A DNA stretch of 64,000 bases, taken from Millisia brevis NBRC 105863 (GTDB taxonomy: Bacteria > Actinomycetota > Actinomycetes > Mycobacteriales > Mycobacteriaceae). Below the pieces are notes generated by a model that was given only the letters and a program-made list of their open reading frames with translations, was not told the DNA's origin and did not search any database. Each line of letters opens with the position of its first letter. Positions within the stretch are counted from its first letter, which is position 1. Below, piece by piece: positions 9,068-18,580 of the stretch. The DNA is taken from the NCBI RefSeq assembly GCF_001552615.1, contig NZ_BCRN01000008.1, positions 124,001-188,000 on the forward strand, in the 5' to 3' direction. The position numbers and the translations under genes are program-made.

Positions 9068-9891
9068 GCGATCCCTTCGATATCGCGACCACGCCGCCCG
9101 GGGTGCCCGAGGTACCGGATGTGTCGGGTAGCTCGGGTGCATCCGGGGTGCCCGACTGGTTGCAGCCGTTGTCGGACGCGATCGATCGGGTGCGCCCCGC
9201 GCTGACCGTCGCTCGGCCGTCCACCCGCGACGAGGTCTCCGGCCCCGGCCGTCCCGCCGGCCGCGCCGCCGCAGTCCTGATGCTCTTCGGCGACGACGGG
9301 GCGCCCCCGATGGCGCCGGCGAACCCCGCGAGCGGGCATGTCGAGCTCCCCGCGACCGGGCGTGTCGGTGTTCCGTCCGGCGCCGATCTGCTGTTGCTGC
9401 GCCGCGCCGGCACCCTGCGCTCGCACAGCGGCCAGGTCGCCTTCCCCGGCGGCGCGACCGACCCGGAGGACCGCGACGCGGTGTCGACCGCGCTGCGCGA
9501 GGCGGTCGAGGAGACCGGCCTCGAGGCGGACGGCGTCCGCGTCTTCGCCACCCTCGACCCGATCTACATCCCGCCGTCGGGATTCGACGTGACCCCGGTC
9601 CTGGGCTACTGGTGGCGGCCGTCGCCGGTGCGGGCGATGGACCCGGGGGAAACCGAGACCGTCGTGCGGGTGCCGCTGCAGGAGCTGATCGACCCGACCA
9701 ACCGATTCCGCGTCCAGCATCCGCTCGGGTATGTCGGTGCGGCCTTCGAGGTCGGCGGCATGTTGGTGTGGGGCTTCACCGCAGGCGTAATCTCGGCGGT
9801 GCTCGACGCGGCGGGGTGGACGATCCCCTGGCCGACCGACGATGTTCGGGATCTCGACCAGACGCTCGATCGCCTGGCTCCGGGGTCGTAA
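9064..9891 (+). CDS. Nudix hydrolase, NudL/CoA-pyrophosphatase type
   Basis: A 275-residue Nudix protein (Rv3672c-like). The segment TLRSHSGQVAFPGG is the UPF0035 signature of CoA diphosphatases. The Nudix box follows with the spacing of E. coli NudL (GGATDPEDRD then ALREAVEETGL). The expected activity is hydrolysis of CoA or acyl-CoA to phosphopantetheine and 3',5'-ADP. The first 70 residues are a low-complexity extension. Start and stop both overlap neighbours (ATGA before, TAATG after). Confidence 0.88.
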   Translation: MSDPFDIATTPPGVPEVPDVSGSSGASGVPDWLQPLSDAIDRVRPALTVARPSTRDEVSGPGRPAGRAAAVLMLFGDDGAPPMAPANPASGHVELPATGRVGVPSGADLLLLRRAGTLRSHSGQVAFPGGATDPEDRDAVSTALREAVEETGLEADGVRVFATLDPIYIPPSGFDVTPVLGYWWRPSPVRAMDPGETETVVRVPLQELIDPTNRFRVQHPLGYVGAAFEVGGMLVWGFTAGVISAVLDAAGWTIPWPTDDVRDLDQTLDRLAPGS

Positions 9892-9983
9892 TGACCGATG
9901 TCCGTGACCCTCGCCGTATGCGCGAGGCAGCAGCCGCGTGGGCGATCCCGCGGCCGATCGTGAGAGGAACGCGGCCCGAGTGA
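9891..9983 (+). CDS. 30-codon micro-ORF bridging nudix and marP
   Basis: A short ORF starting MTDVRDPRRMREAAAAW. Its ATG shares a base with the TAA stop of the Nudix gene (TAATG), and its TGA overlaps the GTG of marP (GTGA). It therefore fills the whole gap between the two genes in one frame. No family is recognised. It may act only as a translational bridge, or encode a small peptide; it could also be an artefact of misjudging the marP start. Confidence 0.5.
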   Translation: MTDVRDPRRMREAAAAWAIPRPIVRGTRPE

Positions 9984-11170
9984 GCGGATCCCGATGGCTC
10001 GACCTCGCCGTCATCCTTCTGGCTATCCTCGCCGCGACCTCCGGGTGGCGCCACGGTGCGGTGGCGTCCGCCCTGGCCTTTCTCGGCGTGATCCTCGGTG
10101 CGGTGGCGGGCATTCTGCTCGCGCCGCGGCTGATCGCCAGCGTCGACGACGCCCGCTTGCGGATCCTGATCGGCGTCGGACTGATCGTCGCGCTGGTGGT
10201 GATCGGTGAGGTCGCCGGCATGGTGCTCGGCAGAGCCCTGCGCGGCGGCATCCGCTCCCGCGCGATCCTCTCGGTCGACTCGACGATCGGTGCGGTGTTG
10301 CACGCCGCCGCCGTCCTGGTCGCCGCCTGGCTGCTCGCCCTGCCGTTGACGTCGTCCTCGCAGCCGACCATCGCGGCGGCGGTTCGCGGATCGACGGTGC
10401 TCAGCACCGTCAACGACCTCGTTCCGCCCTGGGTCCAGAACGTGCCGGCCGAGTTCGCCTCGCTGTTGAACACCTCGGGGCTGCCGTCGGTGATCGGACC
10501 GTTCGGACGCACCCCGCTCGCGGAGGTCGCGCCGCCCGACGACTCGATCCTCTACGGCGGTATCGCCCAGCAGGTGCGGCCGAGCGTGCTGCGCATCCAC
10601 GGGGTCGCCGAGAGCTGCCAGAAGGCGCTGGAGGGCTCCGGCTTCGTCGTCGCGCCGCAACGGGTGCTCACCAACGCCCACGTGGTGGCCGGCACGTCGT
10701 CCGTGCAGGTCGACAGCACCGCCGGAACGCTCGACGCCACCGTGGTGCTCTACGACCCGTCGGTCGACGTCGCCATCCTCGACGTTCCCGGCCTCGACGC
10801 CCCGGTCCTGCCGTTCTCCACCGATTCGGTTCCTTCCGGTACCAATGCGTTGGTGCTGGGCTATCCCGGCGGCGGCGACTACACCGCGAGCGCCGCGCGG
10901 GTGCGCGAACAACTGCTGCTGCGCGGGCCGGACATCTACCAGAGCGCCCAGGTCGAACGCGAGGTCTACACCGTCCGCGGCGCGATCCGACAGGGCAACT
11001 CCGGCGGACCCCTGATCGACGAGAACGGCCAGGTCATCGGGGTGGTCTTCGGGGCCGCGGTCGACAACAACGACACCGGATTCGCGCTGACCGGCGCCGA
11101 GGTGGCCGACGAGTTGGCCACCGGCAGTACCGCCGTCCAGCCGGTCTCGACCGGGTCCTGCGCGCTCTGA
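9980..11170 (+). CDS. marP: Membrane-anchored acid-resistance serine protease MarP
   Basis: Periplasmic chymotrypsin-fold protease that in M. tuberculosis is needed for survival at acid pH. Four N-terminal membrane helices (within about residues 5-130, a CvpA-like region) precede the protease domain. The catalytic triad is His234 (TNAHVVAG), Asp263 (DPSVDVAI) and Ser341 (GNSGGP), against His235/Asp264/Ser343 in Rv3671c. Length of 396 residues from the GTG at 9980 agrees with the 397 of that protein, which supports the start. Two Cys of the protease domain (CQKA and the C-terminal TGSCAL) may pair as in the family. Confidence 0.93.
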   Translation: MSGSRWLDLAVILLAILAATSGWRHGAVASALAFLGVILGAVAGILLAPRLIASVDDARLRILIGVGLIVALVVIGEVAGMVLGRALRGGIRSRAILSVDSTIGAVLHAAAVLVAAWLLALPLTSSSQPTIAAAVRGSTVLSTVNDLVPPWVQNVPAEFASLLNTSGLPSVIGPFGRTPLAEVAPPDDSILYGGIAQQVRPSVLRIHGVAESCQKALEGSGFVVAPQRVLTNAHVVAGTSSVQVDSTAGTLDATVVLYDPSVDVAILDVPGLDAPVLPFSTDSVPSGTNALVLGYPGGGDYTASAARVREQLLLRGPDIYQSAQVEREVYTVRGAIRQGNSGGPLIDENGQVIGVVFGAAVDNNDTGFALTGAEVADELATGSTAVQPVSTGSCAL

Positions 11171-11230
11171 TCGGTGTGCCCACCCGGCGGCGCCGGGTGG
11201 GCCCAGCGGTCGGGGGTGCCGGGCCGGGCC

Positions 11231-12169
11231 CTAGCGTTCGGTGGTCGCGGCGAAGTCGAGGATGCGCCCGCCGATCTCCTCCGGGCGTTCGAGATGGGCC
11301 CAGTGGCCGGTCCGCGGCAGATGGTCGACCCGCATCCGCGGTGCCCACGTGGCGTAATCGTCGACCGTGCGCGTGAGCACCAGCGGATCGTCGAGACCGT
11401 GCAGGTGCAGCGCCGGGCCGTCGATCTGCCGGTCCATGCGGCTCAGGAAGCGATGCCCATCGGGCCGGAAACGGCTGCGGAACGCCCAGCGCTGGTACTC
11501 GAGCGCGGCGTGCGCGACCCCGGGGATCCGGATGGCGGTGCGCATCAGGTCTGCGGTGGTACGGAATTGCGGGTCGGCCCGCCAGCTCGGTTCGGACCGC
11601 TGCGCGAGCATGCGCTCGACCCGGATACCGCGACCGCCGACCAACCGGCGTTCCGGGACCAGCGGTGGTTGGTAGCTCAGCAGCGACGGCATCAGCGCAC
11701 GTGCCTGCGCCGGGTCGGTCAACACCGCGCGACGCAGCGCGATCGGATGCGGCGCGGAGATCAGTACCAGCGACCGCACCACGCGCGGGTGCAGGATCGC
11801 CGTTGCCCAGGCGGCCAGTCCGCCGTCGGCGTGTCCGACCACCGTGGCGTCGGAATATCCGAGTGACCGAATCAGCCCCGCGACGTCGCCGGCGCCGGTC
11901 CAGCCGTCGTATCCGCGCGGCGGCTTGTCGGAGTCGCCGTATCCCCGCAGATCGACAGCGACCGCACGCATACCGGCCGCACCGAGCAGCGGGAGTTGCA
12001 GGCGCCAGGTCGCCCAGAAGTCGGCGAACCCGTGCAACAGGATGATCAGCGGTGCGTCCGGATCGTCCGGCCCCGCCTCGACGACGTGCAATTTGATGCC
12101 GTTGGCCCGCACATCGCGATGCCGCCAGGGACCGTCGAAGCGCACTACAGCCGGTGACGGCGGGGTCAT
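11231..12169 (-). CDS. ephE: Alpha/beta hydrolase, EphE-like putative epoxide hydrolase
   Basis: A 312-residue alpha/beta hydrolase. LLHGF at 44-48 forms the oxyanion turn, GHADGG at 113-118 puts an Asp115 nucleophile at the elbow as in epoxide hydrolases and dehalogenases, and the late TGHW supplies the His. The VDLRGYGDSDKPPRGYDGW stretch matches M. tuberculosis EphE (Rv3670). I start at the ATG at 12169 because the FDGPWRH region then aligns with the N-terminus of Rv3670; the frame stays open to a GTG at 12292. The substrate is unproven. Confidence 0.82.
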   Translation of the reverse strand: MTPPSPAVVRFDGPWRHRDVRANGIKLHVVEAGPDDPDAPLIILLHGFADFWATWRLQLPLLGAAGMRAVAVDLRGYGDSDKPPRGYDGWTGAGDVAGLIRSLGYSDATVVGHADGGLAAWATAILHPRVVRSLVLISAPHPIALRRAVLTDPAQARALMPSLLSYQPPLVPERRLVGGRGIRVERMLAQRSEPSWRADPQFRTTADLMRTAIRIPGVAHAALEYQRWAFRSRFRPDGHRFLSRMDRQIDGPALHLHGLDDPLVLTRTVDDYATWAPRMRVDHLPRTGHWAHLERPEEIGGRILDFAATTER

Positions 12170-12299
12170 CGGCGGCCGGTGCCGATCGACCGACCCCGCG
12201 TCATCCGCCCCGACGTCGGTCGACCCGGGGGTCGACCGACGCCGCAGCGGTGGACGCAAGAGGGCCGGAGACGGCCAGGACGCCGGAACCACCGGGAGG

Positions 12300-12815
12300 T
12301 CAGAGTGATTCGCCGCGGGTGAGCGCCGGGGTGGTCGGCCCCCCGGCGCCCGGGATCACGCCCGCGGTCGCCCGCAGCGAATCGATTGTCTTCTCCGGCA
12401 TCCGCAGCCGCCGCACGCGCAGGTAGCCGAAGAGTGCCAGCAATCCCGCGATCGCCACCATGATGGCGAAGACCACCAGGAAGGCGGCCCAGCGGTAGAG
12501 CCACACGTCGAGCAGTTCGGCGAGGAAGAAAAAGAAGAAGAAGGCGCTGAAGATCAGCACCGCGAGCGCCAGGACGAAGAACAGACTGCCCTGGATCCCC
12601 TTCTTGACCTCGCCGGTCACCTCGGCCTTCGCCAGGGCGACCTCGGCGCGAAAGAGCGTCGACAGCTGGGTGGTCGCGTCGCGCACCAACGCGCCGACCG
12701 AGGCCGCCCCGCCGCCGGCAACCGAATCGGCGTCGGTCAGCGGAATCGACGTGATGGTCCGGGAGGCACCATTGGTCCCCGCCGTACGCTTGTGGAAGTC
12801 CCCGCTGCCGGTCAC
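12300..12815 (-). CDS. Holin-like (Phage_holin_3_6/DUF1469) membrane protein (Rv3669-like)
   Basis: A 171-residue protein: a polar N-terminus, an amphipathic segment rich in Ala/Lys (VRDATTQLSTLFRAEVALAK), then two membrane helices including a run of seven Phe, and a basic C-terminus. This is the layout of the actinobacterial holin-superfamily proteins, whose role is unknown. It lies between acs and ephE as in mycobacteria and probably shares a transcript with ephE. Confidence 0.75.
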   Translation of the reverse strand: MTGSGDFHKRTAGTNGASRTITSIPLTDADSVAGGGAASVGALVRDATTQLSTLFRAEVALAKAEVTGEVKKGIQGSLFFVLALAVLIFSAFFFFFFLAELLDVWLYRWAAFLVVFAIMVAIAGLLALFGYLRVRRLRMPEKTIDSLRATAGVIPGAGGPTTPALTRGESL

Positions 12816-12897
12816 GTTCGCCCTCGCATTCCTCGCCCGTTCTCAGGTCGATGCTTACCGCTCACACCCTAATCGACCACTTGGGCGCGATCGCCAT

Positions 12898-14826
<1,929 letters not shown>

Positions 14827-14882
14827 GGCTGCGGCGCTCCTCGTGCTCGATGGGTGGCTGTAAATGCGCGTATCGACACCTG

Positions 14883-14892
14883 CACATATGTG
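14883..14892. promoter_or_regulatory. CACATATGTG palindrome upstream of acs
   Basis: A perfect 10-bp palindrome 57 bases upstream of the acs start codon, in a region free of ORFs (14827-15064). It does not fit the mycobacterial CRP consensus. The bound protein, if any, is unknown. Confidence 0.3.
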
Positions 14893-15064
14893 TGCCGGCG
14901 ACGTCGAAAGTCCTCCTGGTGAGCGTAGTCACAAGGCGGACGGAACGCACCGAAGTCGACATCCTGATCGGAATCCATGGCGGTGCCGAGGGAAATCCCA
15001 CCCGATTCGCCGGCAGCGGGTGCTGTCCGTTCGGGTGGGGCGGCCGCAGTAGTCTCTGCGGACG

Positions 15065-15838
15065 ATGACTGTCCCGGCTTCCGATCCGTTGTATGCGCTG
15101 GTGTCGGCGCCCGGCATCGTCGACGCGGCCGAGCGGGCGCGTTCGGCGCTGGCCGCGGTGCACCGACACCGCTTCAATCTGCGCGGATGGTCCCGCAGCG
15201 CCGCGATCGCGGGTTCGCGCGCGGCCCGCGCGTCCGACCTGTTGGCGGCGGCCGAGCAGCCCGGTGGGGCCGGCTCCGTGCCGTCGTGGAGCGATCCGCA
15301 GGAGGTTCCGACCACGCCGGCGATCGCGGTGGCGACCGCTCTGGGCGTCGATGCGATCGATACGACCGTCGCCACCTGGCGGCGCGCCCCGCTGCAGGTC
15401 CTCGCCCGCCTGCATGTCCTGGCGGCGGGTGCCGACGCCGATCCCGCCTCGGTCGGCCGCCCCCGCTCGACGGCGGTGGCCCGCCGGCTCGACCTGCTCG
15501 CCCAACTGCTGACCGGGGCCACGGCGGCCCCGGCGCCGATCGTCACGGCGATCGCGCACGCGGAGTTGTTGTCGCTGCGGCCTTTCGGCAGCCACGACGG
15601 TGTCGTGGCGCGCGGCGCGGCTCGCCTGACGGCGATCGCCTCCGGGCTCGATCCCCACGGTTTGGGGGTCCCGGAGATCGAGTGGATGCGCCGACCCGGC
15701 GATTACCGCACGGCGCTGACCGCATATGCGGAGGGCTCACCGGAAGCGGTCCTCGAATGGGTGGAAATGTGTTGTCGGGCAATGGAAGCAGGAGCGGCCG
15801 AGGCCGTCAAGATCGCCGATTCGCTCGCGTCCGGATAG
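15065..15838 (+). CDS. Rv3662c-like protein with a degenerate Fic-type core
   Basis: A 257-residue, mostly helical, Ala-rich protein at the position of Rv3662c. At about residues 175-187, LRPFGSHDGVVAR lines up position for position with the Fic motif HPFx(D/E)GNGRxxR. The catalytic His is replaced by Arg and most nucleotide-binding residues are lost. I infer a Fic-fold protein without AMP-transfer activity of the standard kind. A TAGTCT box at 15050-15055 suggests a nearly leaderless transcript. The function is unknown. Confidence 0.6.
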   Translation: MTVPASDPLYALVSAPGIVDAAERARSALAAVHRHRFNLRGWSRSAAIAGSRAARASDLLAAAEQPGGAGSVPSWSDPQEVPTTPAIAVATALGVDAIDTTVATWRRAPLQVLARLHVLAAGADADPASVGRPRSTAVARRLDLLAQLLTGATAAPAPIVTAIAHAELLSLRPFGSHDGVVARGAARLTAIASGLDPHGLGVPEIEWMRRPGDYRTALTAYAEGSPEAVLEWVEMCCRAMEAGAAEAVKIADSLASG

Positions 15839-15842
15839 CGGC

Positions 15843-16140
15843 GGACAAAAAGAAAGGTGGTGGGCCCGATTACTCGGAGCCCACCACCCACGGTACAAGC
15901 ATCATGCTACCAAGCGTGCTTGGTTTGGTTGCGGCGGAACCTCTTTGGTTCCGCACGGCCTCGGCGATTCGTTATCTCGCGGAACTCGCGACCGGTGGAT
16001 CTTCGTGAAACGAAATCCCCACCGTTGTGCGCGGACCTCCTGTCGCTGCGCTGCCTCTTCTATGCCGTCCGAACGGCCAGATAATCGAATTCGCAGGCCC
16101 CACAACGCTTTAGCCTCATCGCGGCGTGCTACGCGTGGGT
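15843..16140 (-). ncRNA. Probable Ms1/MTS2823 small RNA
   Basis: Synteny is the main argument. In M. tuberculosis the RNA-polymerase-core-binding RNA MTS2823 (Ms1) lies next to Rv3662c and is transcribed convergently with it, which here means the minus strand. The 3' end is clear: a 10-bp GC stem followed on the minus strand by TTTCTTTTT. Upstream the minus strand can fold into further hairpins, including a perfect 8-bp stem at 15934-15954. The strand is ORF-poor and of lower GC. A TATCAC box at 16143-16148 would give a transcript near 300 nt, the size of MTS2823. The 5' end is uncertain. Confidence 0.6.
15856..15888 (-). terminator. Intrinsic terminator of the minus-strand RNA
   Basis: Perfect 10-bp stem (15856-15865 with 15879-15888). 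On the minus strand it is followed at once by TTTCTTTTTG, a classical rho-independent signal. On the plus strand the same stem can end the Fic-like gene transcript but lacks the T-run. Confidence 0.8.
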
Positions 16141-16249
16141 ACGTGATAGATGTACCGGGATTCACGGTCGGGAGAACGATTCTTCTCTTCCGAATCGGCC
16201 TTGGCCAACCGCTTCTCCTTACATCTCCCTTTCTACCGTGTGATGCCGA

Positions 16250-17020
16250 TCACCGCAAGGTCTTTCGTTCGATGATCGGAAATCGGCCGACCCCTGCCGT
16301 CGATCAGGTCCGCGGGTTGGCTCGGGCGGAAAGTCGGCCGCCGGCGAGGTGCCGGGCGGATCGCGGAACCGGGTTGTTCGACAGCCGGCGGATACCCGGG
16401 CGGATTCCACCGATATGCAGCCCCATCGTGTGCGATCGGCGTCGATATCGGCGAATGCCACCCGCCGGAGGTGGTCGAAAATGGTCGTGCGCGGACGGTG
16501 GCGAGGCGGCGTCGGTGAGGGTTCTGCGGCGGTGCGGCCCGGCCGGTTCCGCCGTACGACACCCGTCGGATGGCCGGCCGGCGACGGCGGACGTCCGATC
16601 GCGGCCGGATGGGACGGGCCGTTGCGGGTCCGATGAGGCGGGGTGCGGGACGGGTCGGTGGGGCGGAAGGGTCCGGCCGAGCGGTCGGACGGTTCGGTCC
16701 GGGGAGGAATCCGTGCACTCGGTCGCGGTTCGACGGCGACGTCCGGATGGCAACTCGGATGTGGTGCGTATTCACCGATGTCGCGGCGAGGGCTGCGCCC
16801 GTGCGGCCGCGGCCGGAAAGTGCGCGCCGGCGGGGAATCGCGGATCCGGAATGTCGACGGCTGCGGGGTCGCCCGTCGAGGGTGGGATCGCCGTCGCGGG
16901 TTCGAGGTGCGAGGGCCGGCCGTCCGCCCCGGTGAGTTTGAGACTTGGTTACTCATTGATGCTGTGCGGCCACGGATTTGCGATTCGAGAGCATTCAGGG
17001 GGGAAAGTCGGGCGCATTGA
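16250..17020. other. Non-coding stretch between the two small RNAs
   Basis: About 770 bases where I see no gene. All ORFs on both strands give Arg/Pro/Ser- or Gly/Arg-rich translations without domains or ribosome-binding sites. In M. tuberculosis this place holds Rv3661, a HAD-type SerB-like phosphatase. No trace of HAD motifs is visible, so the gene was lost or never present. Confidence 0.6.
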
Positions 17021-17030
17021 AAGGTTGAAC

Positions 17031-17061
17031 TTGCAAACGCACCCTTTCCCGGGTGTACTAT
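17031..17061 (+). promoter_or_regulatory. Promoter of the 6C RNA
   Basis: -35-like TTGCAA (17031-17036) and -10-like TACTAT (17056-17061), with a 19-base spacer. The implied start near 17068 falls one base before the first hairpin of the 6C RNA. The spacer is at the long end for sigma-A. Confidence 0.5.
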
Positions 17062-17067
17062 CAACTT

Positions 17068-17165
17068 GCCTGGACGGTAGTCCAGGAGTATTCAGCCCGA
17101 CCCCCCGGGGCTGAACACAGACGACCCCCGCCTCCTCCCCCCTGGCGGGGGTCGTTCATTTTATC
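17068..17165 (+). ncRNA. 6C small RNA (B11 type)
   Basis: Three stem-loops follow each other. The first is a 7-bp stem (17069-17075 with 17080-17086). The second is an 8-bp stem (17091-17098 with 17108-17115) with CCCCCC in its loop. The third is a perfect 12-bp stem (17121-17132 with 17144-17155) with CCCCCC in its loop at 17137-17142, followed by TCATTTTAT as terminator. Two C6 loops define the actinobacterial 6C RNA. The length, about 98 nt, and the position upstream of ssd match M. tuberculosis B11 (93 nt). In mycobacteria the C-rich loops pair with G-rich mRNA leaders. Confidence 0.92.
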
Positions 17166-17392
17166 TGGACGTTGGTTCAACTTGCGACTGTTTGCTTTTC
17201 ATCTATCAAAACGGGGCATCGGTCGGTTTGGCCTAATCAACAAAACCGAATGAAAGTCGTAGCGCGAATATTTCGATCGAACTCGACGCTTCGCTTCGAT
17301 ATACGGCGCCGGTGTCAAGTGTGTTATCCCCGGGCGCGCGGCGTTATCCACACCCCGCCGTACTCCTCTGGCGGCGCGCGTCGATCGATCGA

Positions 17393-18580
17393 ATGATGTC
17401 CGACATGGGCAACGGATCAAAAACTGCGACAACGGATCCCGGCGTCGCGTCGGCCGTCCTGGTGGCGGTCGCCGACGCCGGTCTGCGCGCGGACATCAGA
17501 CGAGCCGCCGCGGCCGCCGGCGCGTCGATCATCGAGGTGACCTCCACCACCGGTGACGGGCGAGCGGACGGGCCGGCGGATCCGGGGCAAGCCGCACCGG
17601 TGCCGTCGATCGGCCCGGTGGACTGGCGCGCCGCGCACGCGGTCGTCCTGGACACCGCGGCCGCCGAGGCGATACTGCGGGCCGGCCCGGTTCCCCGCGA
17701 TCGGGTGATTCTGGTGGCTGCCGGGCGTGCCGAGCTGTCGCATTGGCGGCTGGCCGGCGAATTGGGTTCCGCCGGCGTACTGGTGCTGCCCCGCGACGAC
17801 GCGCAACTGGCGCGGCTGCTGGCCGCCGGGACGGAACGCGCCGCGGGCGGCGGCCTCGTCGCGGTCGTCGGCGCCCGCGGCGGGGCGGGTGCGTCCTGCT
17901 TCGCGGTCGCCCTGGCCCGCGCCTGCATCACCCCCACCTCCGGCGCGGCCGATGACCGGCGACGTGTTCTGCTCATCGACGCCGACCGGCTCGGCGGTGG
18001 GCTGGACCTGCTGATCGGATGGGAGGACCGGCCCGGCATCCGTTGGCCCGATCTGGTTGCCGAGGAGGGACGGATCGCGGCGGACGCCCTCTTCGCCGCG
18101 GTACCCGCCGGTGACGGATTGGCGGTGCTGTCCGGTGCCCGCACTACCGACGGTGCCCATCCGGGGCCAGCCGCCATGCGGGCGGTCCTCGACGCGGTGC
18201 GCGCCTCCGGTGACCCGGCGGTGGTCGACTGTCCCCGCGTCGACGATGCCGCCGCCGACCTGGCGATCGGTGCGGCCGATCTGGTGGTGGTGATCTGCCC
18301 GGCGACCACCCCGGCGATCGCCGCCGCGGGCCCGGTGATCGGCCGGCTGCGCGCGCTGACCTCCGAGATCGGGGTGGTCGTGCGGGGGCCGTCCGCTCTC
18401 GGGCGGCGGCCGAGCGAGGTCGCCGACCTGCTGGAACTGCCGCTGCTGGCCGCCATGCGCCCGGAGCCGGGGCTCGATGCGCGCATCGATCGGCAGGGCT
18501 GGACACCGCGGCGCCGGTCACCGCTGCTGATCTGCGCCGAGACGGTGGCCGATCGCCTCGGCGACCGGATCGCGCGGTGA
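17393..18580 (+). CDS. ssd: Septum-site/MinD-like protein Ssd (CpaE type)
   Basis: A 395-residue protein of the MinD/ParA superfamily: an N-terminal receiver-like region (about 15-150) and a C-terminal ATPase-like domain (about 155-390). The P-loop position reads VVGARGGAGASC, without the Lys-Thr of KGGVGKT, so ATP hydrolysis of the usual kind is doubtful. The fold and the place before tadA match Rv3660c, named Ssd for its effect on septation; CpaE of pilus systems has the same layout. The start is uncertain among ATGs at 17393, 17396 and 17405. Stop overlaps tadA (GTGA). Confidence 0.8.
   Translation: MMSDMGNGSKTATTDPGVASAVLVAVADAGLRADIRRAAAAAGASIIEVTSTTGDGRADGPADPGQAAPVPSIGPVDWRAAHAVVLDTAAAEAILRAGPVPRDRVILVAAGRAELSHWRLAGELGSAGVLVLPRDDAQLARLLAAGTERAAGGGLVAVVGARGGAGASCFAVALARACITPTSGAADDRRRVLLIDADRLGGGLDLLIGWEDRPGIRWPDLVAEEGRIAADALFAAVPAGDGLAVLSGARTTDGAHPGPAAMRAVLDAVRASGDPAVVDCPRVDDAAADLAIGAADLVVVICPATTPAIAAAGPVIGRLRALTSEIGVVVRGPSALGRRPSEVADLLELPLLAAMRPEPGLDARIDRQGWTPRRRSPLLICAETVADRLGDRIAR

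Noticed and set aside
16219-17064. 281-residue minus-strand ORF in the non-coding interval
   Set aside because: Arg/Pro/Ser-rich throughout, no start signal, and it runs across the 5' side of the 6C RNA; GC-rich DNA gives such ORFs by chance.
15839-17067. tRNA gene in the gap
   Set aside because: Stem-loops are present, but no cloverleaf with a TTCGA-type T-arm and matching acceptor stem could be assembled.
15726-17114. 462-residue plus-strand ORF
   Set aside because: Overlaps the Fic-like gene, the Ms1 region and the 6C RNA; translation has no coherent composition or domain.
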